DNA from: DASXRA01 sp046734315
GTDB lineage: Bacteria; Actinomycetota; Actinomycetes; Mycobacteriales; Jatrophihabitantaceae
DNA: 16,156 nucleotides
Reading direction: 5' to 3'
NCBI GenBank assembly: GCA_046734315.1
Contig: JBKPQY010000297.1
Span: 1 to 16,156 of the forward strand
Shown: piece by piece, positions 6,733 through 12,815 of the stretch
Layout of the letters: every line of letters begins with the position of its first letter
How positions within the stretch are numbered: the stretch's first letter is position 1
The notes under the pieces: model-generated
Told to the model about the DNA's origin: nothing
The model's database searches: none
What the model saw: only the letters and a program-made list of their open reading frames with translations
Position numbers and translations under genes: made by a program

Positions 6733-7876
6733 GGTCGTCGGAGAAGACGCCGCCCGGATATTGGACGACCCATACGTGGAGCATCTGCGTGGTGTACGTG
6801 TCCTGCCACGTGGCCGGGTTGCATCCGTCCCGAAGTCGGACGCCGAAGCCGGCGATGGTCTCCTGGCCGTGGACACACGTGATCAGGTGAGAGTGCCATC
6901 GGGTGAGCCCCCCGCCAATCTGCGGGCCGTTCTGCTCATCACCCATGATGTACATGGCACCGAGCAGAATCGGGGCATGATTCGGCACGTTGATCGCGTA
7001 GACCAGTGACGACGGGTCCCGCGGATTGAGTCCCTCGTAGCCGGAGCCGTTACGGTCGTACAGCAGATGCTCCTCGCCGTTCGTCCTGAGCACATAGGTA
7101 TAGCCCGCTGCCAACGCCGCCTGGACGTTCGTGTAGCGCCTCAGGCTCGCGTCCGTCTCCCTGACGAGCTGTGCTGCCGCCAGGACCTGCCCCGCGGTCG
7201 GCGGCGCTGCAGAGCCGTACATCTGCATGTCCGGCTGGCCGTCGGTGGTGCCCATGTCTCCCATGCCAGAGTTCGCCGTGCTGGAGGACGACTCGGAGGA
7301 CGTACCCGACGAGCTGTGGGATGCCATGCCCGCAGGCCCCTCGGGCCCGGCCCAGCCGGGCGTCATCACCGCGGTCGTCGTGGCGATCACCGCGACGGGA
7401 ATCGCGAAGAGAGCGGCCGCGCGGGCTACGGCACCGCGCAGCGGCACCGGCCGGTCCGCCAGGGACGGTTGCCACAGGAGTGCAGCGCATCCGGCGATCA
7501 GCCCGAACTCCAGGGCGCAGCTCACGAGGTCCAATGCGCCGACGGATTCAGGGTGATGCAAGTCCGGGCCGAAAGGGAGGCCGATTGTGCGCGACGCCAC
7601 GTACGCCGCGATAACTACCGCGTTTCCGGCGATGCCGAGCCACAGCCAGAGCCGCGACGGACGCCAGAGCAGCACCGCGGGCCATATCAACTGAGCCCAC
7701 GAAATCGCTAGAAAGAAGACGCCGTAGAGGGTGTATTCCACGAAGTGGTCGAACATTACCGCGAAATGAATGGCCGCCGCGCCAACGGATAGCGCCGCCA
7801 TGCCACCCAGCAGGTACGGCCGGACTGTGGCCGGCGCCGTGTGTACTTCTTCGACGCGGGTAGCGGGAGTACTCAT
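6677..7876 (-). CDS. Multi-pass membrane protein with Met-rich linker and conserved WHSH C-terminal domain, function unknown
   Basis: A 399-residue protein. About five hydrophobic segments lie near residues 20-40, 50-72, 76-95, 117-135 and 152-171. Next comes a Ser-rich linker (185-200) and a Met/Asp-rich stretch GMGDMGTTDGQPDMQMYG (204-221). A soluble C-terminal domain follows from about 230, containing NPRDPSSLVYA, LLGAMYIMGD, GGGLTRWHSHLITC (321-334) and MLHVWVVQYPGG (365-376). This C-terminal pattern (His/Cys triad in TRWHSHxxxC and MLHVW) recurs in uncharacterised actinobacterial proteins. The last hydrophobic segment would place the domain outside the cell. Metal binding, possibly copper, is inferred from the Met and His residues and is not demonstrated. 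ATG 7876 is chosen because upstream codons are an Arg/Pro/Cys-rich artefact; there is no ribosome site. Confidence 0.85.
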   Translation of the reverse strand: MSTPATRVEEVHTAPATVRPYLLGGMAALSVGAAAIHFAVMFDHFVEYTLYGVFFLAISWAQLIWPAVLLWRPSRLWLWLGIAGNAVVIAAYVASRTIGLPFGPDLHHPESVGALDLVSCALEFGLIAGCAALLWQPSLADRPVPLRGAVARAAALFAIPVAVIATTTAVMTPGWAGPEGPAGMASHSSSGTSSESSSSTANSGMGDMGTTDGQPDMQMYGSAAPPTAGQVLAAAQLVRETDASLRRYTNVQAALAAGYTYVLRTNGEEHLLYDRNGSGYEGLNPRDPSSLVYAINVPNHAPILLGAMYIMGDEQNGPQIGGGLTRWHSHLITCVHGQETIAGFGVRLRDGCNPATWQDTYTTQMLHVWVVQYPGGVFSDDLSAAATNAAVQAVLAEHR

Positions 7877-7883
7877 GCTGCGG

Positions 7884-7889
7884 ACGCTA
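7884..7889 (-). promoter_or_regulatory. Possible -10 element of a leaderless transcript
   Basis: On the minus strand TAGCGT (fits TAnnnT) ends 7 nt before the ATG at 7876, where a Shine-Dalgarno sequence is lacking. That spacing fits the leaderless promoters common in actinobacteria. No good -35 hexamer is seen. Confidence 0.3.
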
Positions 7890-7989
7890 GCTTCGCGGCC
7901 ACGCCGCCAGCATCGGCCGACATGACGAATTCGCCTACACCTTGCGGTGCACATGCATCTTGAGGTGTACGTGCGGCCGGGCCGCCCCG

Positions 7990-8208
7990 GACTGGACCGG
8001 CCCACCCGCGTTCGGCCCGGTGCCGGTGGAGCTCGAGCCGGTGCCGGGCACCACGGGATCAACCGCGACCGCGTCGTTCATTCCGCCGCCGGTGGCAGGC
8101 AGCTACTACTGGGTCGTGTGCTATTCCGGCGATGACAAACCCAGCGGCGGGAACGCAGGCACGGCTCGCAACGAGGATGACGCTAACCCGCTCTGGTCGC
8201 TGACTAGA
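7990..8208 (+). pseudogene. Relic of an Ig-like repeat domain of a secreted surface protein
   Basis: One plus-strand frame reads GPPAFGPVPVELEPVPG, then GSTATASFIPPPVAGSYYWV (about 8056-8115), then VCYSGDD. This matches the C-terminal half of the Ig-like repeats of large actinobacterial surface proteins, where ATASFxPxxAGxYxWVaxYSGD is the recurring core. There is no start codon with a ribosome site, no signal peptide and no second repeat. The frame runs into the 3' end of the convergent zinc-ribbon gene at 8204. The preceding bases 7890-7990 carry nothing recognisable. A decayed remnant of a longer adhesin-like gene is the simplest reading. Read from the opposite strand it makes no sense. 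Confidence 0.45.
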
Positions 8209-9181
8209 TGGTGTTCGCGCTCTGTGGGGCCAGGCGGTACCTCGCGGCGATCGGGTTCCACTCGTCGGCGAAGCGCTGCTTGGCAGCTGTGGCCATGATG
8301 TCGGCCTGTTGCGCGGCGACGAATTCGGCGTTGTGGGGTGCTTGCGCGCGGCAGCCGGAGACGGCTTGACCCCAGGCCGCGTAATGCCGGTCCGCGTCGG
8401 CTGACGCCTGCATCGCCTGGCTCAGATCAGCCACGGCCGCCGCGCCGTTGGGCAGCGCGCTGACGTCGGCGCTCGCAAGCCCCCCGAGAATGCGGGTGCG
8501 GACATCGGCGGCGTTGTTCAGCGTGGTCACCGCCGAGGGGATGTCAGTGCAGCGGCTGATCGCGCTGATCGCGGCGCCGATGCCTTGCCGTGCCTGCCCG
8601 CTCAGTGTCAGGTAGCCGGCGATCACCGACGCCTGCGCCACCCCAGGTTGACGGCCGGCCGGCCGCGTCGATCCGGATCCAGATGCAGAGACGGATGCAG
8701 ATGCGGACGCTGCGCTCGACGTGCTGATGCCGCCGGTCGGCGTGAGCACGGCCGGTGTGACTGGCGCGTGGTCGTCGGCAGCGCGGTGACCGATGCGGGT
8801 GGCGGCGAGAACGCCGATAGCCACGAGCAACGCGATGCCGGCCAGGGCGGCTGCGCCGATGCCCCACCAATAGCGTCCCGGCTTGTTCGGCGGCGCGGTC
8901 ATCGCGCCCCCGGGCGGTCCCTCGGTTAACCCCGGGATCAGACTGGCGCCCTCGTCCTGCGCCGGCGGTGTCCACACTGCCGGGTCCCACGGCGTCCCCG
9001 CCGTAAGCCCGCCAACGGGTGGCGGCCGAGCCGCCGGCTGCTCGTCGGCGAGCTCGTTGCCTGGTGCCGGTCCGGCGGGCAGCTCGGCGGCGCGAAGGTC
9101 ATATCCGCACGTCGGGCATTGCACCGCCCCGGGCGGGACCGGCCGAACGCAGCGCGGACAGGACGTCACTCCGAACACCAT
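8204..9181 (-). CDS. Zinc-ribbon, single-transmembrane protein with extracellular C-terminal domain
   Basis: A 325-residue protein. An N-terminal zinc ribbon has Cys8, Cys11, Cys22 and Cys25 (CPRC and CPTC). Residues 30-100 are Pro/Ala/Gly-rich and disordered. One transmembrane helix spans about 105-130 (WWGIGAAALAGIALLVAIGV), followed by a low-complexity Ala/Ser tract (152-172). A helical C-terminal domain (180-325) has two Cys (211, 277) that could pair outside the cell. Such cytoplasmic zinc ribbon, single helix and external domain architectures are frequent in actinobacteria and largely uncharacterised. The start is ATG 9181; GTG at codons 2 and 5 are alternatives, and no strong ribosome site is seen. 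Function is unknown; a sensor-like or envelope scaffold role is only inference. Confidence 0.82.
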   Translation of the reverse strand: MVFGVTSCPRCVRPVPPGAVQCPTCGYDLRAAELPAGPAPGNELADEQPAARPPPVGGLTAGTPWDPAVWTPPAQDEGASLIPGLTEGPPGGAMTAPPNKPGRYWWGIGAAALAGIALLVAIGVLAATRIGHRAADDHAPVTPAVLTPTGGISTSSAASASASVSASGSGSTRPAGRQPGVAQASVIAGYLTLSGQARQGIGAAISAISRCTDIPSAVTTLNNAADVRTRILGGLASADVSALPNGAAAVADLSQAMQASADADRHYAAWGQAVSGCRAQAPHNAEFVAAQQADIMATAAKQRFADEWNPIAARYRLAPQSANTI

Positions 9182-9731
9182 AGGTTGTGGTGGCCGATCA
9201 CGGTCCTCTGACAGCGGACGATCGCGGCGGAGCGTCGCGTTGACCTCGGACGCCGAGCGGCCGCCGAAGCGCCGAGCTCCTCACGCCGATCTAATGAGCC
9301 GACCCACGTAGGGGGCATACACCCGCGCCGGCGCCGATGGGACACATTGACAGCGTGATAGATGACGGTTACCCAGGGCGGCAGTTCTCGCGCTGTTCAC
9401 AGCGTCAGCCGGCGGGCCACCGGGCGCGCGAGCTGATGGAACGGCTAGGCGTGTCCGAGCGAGCCGATTGCCCGCCCGACCGGCTCCCGGCGGAGAGCCC
9501 CGGCACCATTTACAGCCCGGCTGGATTTTCGGATACGTCCCGCAGCGAAGCCAGCCCCGACGCCGGTGCGCACCTGCCGGGCGACGCGCAGTCGGCTGGC
9601 GATCGCGAGTGCGAACGTCGACTCACCCACGGAAGATGAGACCGGCTCAAGTGCCGCGCGATTAGGGTCGCTGCGTTGGTGCTCAGCGCCCAAGCCACAC
9701 CTGGCCTCGCGACGGCCTGAGGAGGAACGGC
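9182..9731. other. 550-bp region without a convincing gene
   Basis: Open frames here (for example 9337-9639) have no ribosome site and a biased, low-information composition. TTGACA at 9347-9352 is a perfect -35 word, with TACCCA 17 nt later as a poor -10, so a transcript could start here, but nothing recognisable lies downstream. On the minus strand a short stretch near 9560-9620 (RLRVARQVRTG) faintly resembles the C-terminal part of aldehyde dehydrogenases but lacks their PFGG/SGxGRE motif. The last bases carry the ribosome site for the leader ORF. Confidence 0.4.
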
Positions 9732-9797
9732 ATGTCCGGACTACTGGGCGTGGCTGGGCTGTGCTCGGGCGTTCCACCGTCAACCGTTCGACCGTGA
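9732..9797 (+). CDS. Putative 21-residue leader ORF, translationally coupled to the flippase-like gene
   Basis: ATG 9732 lies 6 nt after GAGGAGGA (9718-9725), the strongest ribosome site in this part of the window. The frame starts MSGLLGVAGLC and ends TVRP with TGA at 9795-9797. That stop overlaps the GTG start of the 804-residue protein (9794-9796) as GTGA, so ribosomes finishing the leader could re-initiate on the large gene, which has no good ribosome site of its own. The peptide has a short hydrophobic start and no obvious run of one regulatory amino acid. It could be a true leader or small protein, or the result of an old frameshift in the N-terminus of the large gene. Confidence 0.45.
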   Translation: MSGLLGVAGLCSGVPPSTVRP

Positions 9798-12208
9798 GCG
9801 TGTCGTCCGAGCATATTGCGCCGACGGTGCCCGTGCGGCGGCTGCCGACCCGTCGTGGGTGGTTGCTGGCAGGGCAGGCCGACCAGCCGCGCGCGCGGCG
9901 TGCGACCGATGTGATCTTGCTGCTGTGCTCGCTGGCCGGATTGGCGTTCCTCGGCGCCGTTGCCAACCCACAGCCAGGCACCGAACGATCGTTCACGTCC
10001 TTTGTCGGCAGCCTGCCGAGTGGACTGGACGGGCTGTGGCGCCTGATGATCGCAGTGCTGGCGGCATGGTCAGTTGTCGTCGTGCTTGCAACCGTGATCC
10101 GGCACCGCTGGCGCCTGCTCTACGACGTACTACTGGCGGCAGCGGTCGCTACGTGCGGGTCGCTGCTGTTCGGACGGGTGGTCGTCGGATCATGGCCGGC
10201 CGTCTGGGACTCGCTGCGATCGGCGGCCGGCGTCGAGTACTTTCCGCCATTGGGCATCGCCGTTCCTGCGGCAGTTGCCATCACCGCCCAGCCACACCTG
10301 ATTCGCCCGGTGCGCTGGATCGGTCGCTGGTGTGTCGCCGCGGCCTTCTTGGGCGAGGTGCTGCACGGGACCGCCACACCCACCGGCGCGGCGGCAGGTG
10401 TCCTGATAGCAGCCGCCAGCGCGGCAGTCGTGCACCTGCTCTTCGGTTCGTCCGTGGGACGCCCGAACCTGGACGATGTTGCATCGGCCCTGACCCGACT
10501 GGGGATTCCCGCACATTCATTGCGTGCTGCCGAGCGGCAGGCTGCGGGAGTATTCACTGTTGAGGCGACGGATGATCAGGCCAACCCACTACTTGTGAGG
10601 GTCTACGGCCGCGACGCTCACGACACTCAACTGCTCACCACGGCGTGGCGCAAGCTGTGGTATCGAGAAGCCGGATCACCTGGACCCCTGGGCCGCCTGC
10701 CGCAGGCGGAGCACGAAGCCCTGCTTACCGTGATGGCCGGCCAGGCCTCAATCCTTACTGATCGCGCCGTGATGGTGTGCGCAACTGACCAGAACGACGT
10801 TCTGCTGGTGCTGCGACGCATCGGAGAGCCGCTCGACGAGGCCCCCGACCGCTGGGACGAGTTCGTCGTGGCCGAGGCGTGGCGGACGCTGCGGCGGCTG
10901 CATGACATCCACATCTCCCACGGCCAGGTCGACAGCGCGCACCTGATCATGGATGGCACGCGGCTCGGATTCGTCGACTTCCGCGGTGGGCTCATGGCGC
11001 CCAGTGCCCAACGGGTACGCACCGATCAGGCGCAACTTCTCGTGACCTCGGCCGTTGCGGTAGGTGTCGGCGCCGCAGTCACTGCAGCGAATGTCGCGCT
11101 CGAGTCGGACGAACTCGCCGCCACATTGCCGTACGTGCAGGCGCCCGCACTCACCGCTGATCAGCGGCGCGTCGTCAGCCGAGCAGGCCTGGACCTCGAC
11201 GACCTGCGCCAACGTGCGGCACATGAGGCTGGCGTCGCGACGCCCGAGTTGGAGCGCTTGCGACGCGTCACAGTCTGGTCGGCCTTGCAGATGGCGCTGC
11301 TCGTCCTGGCCTTCCTGGCGCTGGCATCCGGAATCGGCAGCCTCGACCTCCAGGAGCTGGCCGAGCAGGTCAAGAATGCCACCTGGTGGCTCATCGTCGC
11401 CGGCGCGCTGCTCGCGCAGACGCCGCGGTTCACCAGCGCGTTATCGGTCATGGGCGCATCACCGGTACCACTGCCCTTAGGCCCGGTCTACGCGCTGCAA
11501 CTGGCCACGTCGTACATAGCGCTTGCAGTGCCCGCAACGGCCGCCCGAGTCGCGATCAACATTCGCTTCTTCCAGCGGCACGGCCTCCCGCCCGGCTCCG
11601 CCGTCGCCATCGGTGCACTGGACGGGGTCGCCCAGTTCGTCGTGCAGCTGTTGCTTCTCATCGGCACGCTGATCCTGACGTCTACGACACTTCATCTGAG
11701 CTTCGATAGCAGCGCGCCGAGTAATCTCGGCCTGCTTGTACTGATACTGCTCGCCGGCGCGGCTGCCATCGTGATCACCGTGGCGCTGGTGCCGAAGTGG
11801 CGGCGGTTCTGCCTGGACTGGATACGGAGATTGGCACGTGAGGCGTGGGCCGCCGTGCAGGGGCTGCACTCGCCACGACGCCTGACGTTGTTATTCGGCG
11901 GCAACCTGGCGACCGAGCTGCTGTTCGCCATTGCGCTGCAGACGTTCGTGCGCGGATTCGGCTACCACGTCGGCCTGGGCGAGGTGGTGCTCATCAATGT
12001 GAGCGTGTCGCTGCTATCCGGCGTGCTACCCATACCTGGCGGCATCGGGGTGGTCGAAGGCGGCCTCTCCTACGGCCTGGTGCGCGCCGGCGTACCCGAG
12101 GAGGTCGCGTTCGCCGCCGTGCTGCTGTATCGGCTGGCAACGTTCTACCTCCCCCCGATCTGGGGCTTCTTCGCGCTTCGTTGGCTGGAACGCACCCGTC
12201 GGCTCTGA
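9794..12208 (+). CDS. Flippase-like (MprF/UPF0104-type) membrane protein with N-terminal membrane region and degenerate kinase-like domain
   Basis: An 804-residue protein. Residues 38-215 contain about six or seven hydrophobic helices. Residues 225-420 resemble an aminoglycoside-phosphotransferase/protein-kinase fold: PLLVRVYGRDAHDTQLL (265-281) around the nucleotide-binding Lys position, then HGQVDSAHLIMD (376-387) and FVDFRGG (393-399), where an active kinase has HGDLxxxN and DFG. Residues 494-804 are the lysylphosphatidylglycerol-synthase membrane/UPF0104 domain, with ALAVPATAARVAINIRFFQR (577-594) and LPIPGGIGVVEG (745-756). Members of this superfamily move or flip lipids in the cytoplasmic membrane. 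The kinase region lacks the catalytic Asp and probably regulates or binds. GTG 9794 is chosen from the GTGA overlap with the leader ORF; the frame is open further upstream to 9566 but reads as non-protein there. Confidence 0.85.
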   Translation: MSVSSEHIAPTVPVRRLPTRRGWLLAGQADQPRARRATDVILLLCSLAGLAFLGAVANPQPGTERSFTSFVGSLPSGLDGLWRLMIAVLAAWSVVVVLATVIRHRWRLLYDVLLAAAVATCGSLLFGRVVVGSWPAVWDSLRSAAGVEYFPPLGIAVPAAVAITAQPHLIRPVRWIGRWCVAAAFLGEVLHGTATPTGAAAGVLIAAASAAVVHLLFGSSVGRPNLDDVASALTRLGIPAHSLRAAERQAAGVFTVEATDDQANPLLVRVYGRDAHDTQLLTTAWRKLWYREAGSPGPLGRLPQAEHEALLTVMAGQASILTDRAVMVCATDQNDVLLVLRRIGEPLDEAPDRWDEFVVAEAWRTLRRLHDIHISHGQVDSAHLIMDGTRLGFVDFRGGLMAPSAQRVRTDQAQLLVTSAVAVGVGAAVTAANVALESDELAATLPYVQAPALTADQRRVVSRAGLDLDDLRQRAAHEAGVATPELERLRRVTVWSALQMALLVLAFLALASGIGSLDLQELAEQVKNATWWLIVAGALLAQTPRFTSALSVMGASPVPLPLGPVYALQLATSYIALAVPATAARVAINIRFFQRHGLPPGSAVAIGALDGVAQFVVQLLLLIGTLILTSTTLHLSFDSSAPSNLGLLVLILLAGAAAIVITVALVPKWRRFCLDWIRRLAREAWAAVQGLHSPRRLTLLFGGNLATELLFAIALQTFVRGFGYHVGLGEVVLINVSVSLLSGVLPIPGGIGVVEGGLSYGLVRAGVPEEVAFAAVLLYRLATFYLPPIWGFFALRWLERTRRL

Positions 12209-12224
12209 ACACGGTCCGCCCGCA

Positions 12225-12253
12225 ACCGCCGTAGCTGTCATCGGCGCGGCGGT
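12225..12253. terminator. Candidate bidirectional terminator hairpin
   Basis: Seven-base arms ACCGCCG (12225-12231) and CGGCGGT (12247-12253) lie between two convergent genes, 17 nt after one stop and touching the other. No U-tract is present, as is usual for actinobacterial terminators; the 15-nt loop makes it modest. Confidence 0.35.
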
Positions 12254-12501
12254 CACGTCCTGCGCCGGACCTTTCGCACGTCGATCAACTCCAGCCCTAA
12301 CGCTCGGATGCGTTCGAGCTGACCGTGCAGCGCTGCCTGGTCGAAGTCCCCGACGATCACCGTCACGCCCCCGCCACGGGTGACGTCCAGGCCGGCAAAC
12401 GCTTCTGCGGTTGCCTCGTCCAACTCACCGGCGACCCGGATCGCATAGCGTGTTGCCACGGCAGTTCCATCGACGGCAGTTCGTCTGCTGCCAGAGTGCA
12501 C
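12253..12501 (-). CDS. Small conserved protein of unknown function
   Basis: An 82-residue protein whose core reads RYAIRVAGELDEATAEAFAG, then TVIVGDFDQAALHGQLERIR, then ALGLELIDVRKV. This alternating beta-alpha pattern with DQAALHGxLERIRALGLELI is familiar from many small actinobacterial proteins with no known function. GTG 12501 has GGGAG 7 nt upstream and is used here. GTG 12459 would start at the conserved part (VATRYAIRV) but has only a weak ribosome site, so the first 14 residues may be untranslated. The gene converges on the flippase-like gene and is separated from it by a hairpin. Its upstream side faces the tRNA-like fragment. Confidence 0.75.
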   Translation of the reverse strand: MHSGSRRTAVDGTAVATRYAIRVAGELDEATAEAFAGLDVTRGGGVTVIVGDFDQAALHGQLERIRALGLELIDVRKVRRRT

Positions 12502-12540
12502 GTTTCCGCTCCCGAGTTCCTCATTCGCGAGGCATGACTG

Positions 12541-12586
12541 CTACGAGCTTCGTCACGGCGGGTTCGAATCCCGGACTCGTGACACC
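12541..12586 (+). other. tRNA 3'-end-like fragment (T-arm minihelix)
   Basis: The bases include GGGTTCGAATCCCGG (12560-12574), a near-canonical tRNA T-arm (loop TTCGAAT, four pairs and one G-G mismatch). It is preceded by a small hairpin ACGA-GCT-TCGT (12543-12553) like a long variable arm, and followed by CGTGAC and ACC. GTCACG (12552-12557) is the exact reverse complement of CGTGAC (12578-12583), so the element can fold as a minihelix. No 5' half (D-arm, anticodon arm) is present. It may be a tRNA fragment left by an integration or deletion event. Confidence 0.4.
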
Positions 12587-12624
12587 GCATCGCGCCGCCG
12601 GCGACGGCCGGTTTGCTGTAGATC

Positions 12625-12658
12625 GCGGCCAAGTGTGGTTGGCCGGGTAGTTGGCCGC
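12625..12658. repeat. Inverted repeat with two alternative partners
   Basis: CGGCCAA (12626-12632) pairs with TTGGCCG (12639-12645) over a 6-nt loop, or as GCGGCCAA (12625-12632) with TTGGCCGC (12651-12658) over 18 nt. The two hairpins exclude each other. No coding gene covers this site. It could be a terminator for read-through from the left or a switch-like structure. Confidence 0.4.
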
Positions 12659-12724
12659 TGCTGAGCCGCTTCGTCGAGCGCCCGGCTCACCCTCGGTGGG
12701 TGGCGCGACCCCAACCGCTGAGCG

Positions 12725-12796
12725 GGATGCTTCGCGAACGATGCCGTGAAGGACATGTGACGCCGGCCCCCTCGACCCGGTCGAGTCGCGGCATCC
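12725..12796. repeat. Nested inverted repeats upstream of the 326-residue membrane protein gene
   Basis: GGATGC (12725-12730) pairs with GCATCC (12791-12796), extended by CGCG/CGCG after a two-base bulge. Inside lies CTCGACCCGGTCGAG (12771-12785), seven-base arms around one C. The outer stem ends 4 nt before the AAAGG ribosome site (12801-12805), so folding could affect translation of the next gene. Confidence 0.35.
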
Positions 12797-12815
12797 AGCG
12801 AAAGGTATGTGGACC

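Noticed and set aside
9337..9639. 100-codon plus-strand frame
   Set aside because: No ribosome site, low-information composition and no motif.
9445..9660. Possible C-terminal fragment of an aldehyde dehydrogenase on the minus strand
   Set aside because: Only RLRVARQVRTG looks similar. The expected VNxxxxxxPFGGxxxSGxGRE landmarks are absent or out of frame, so the match may be chance.
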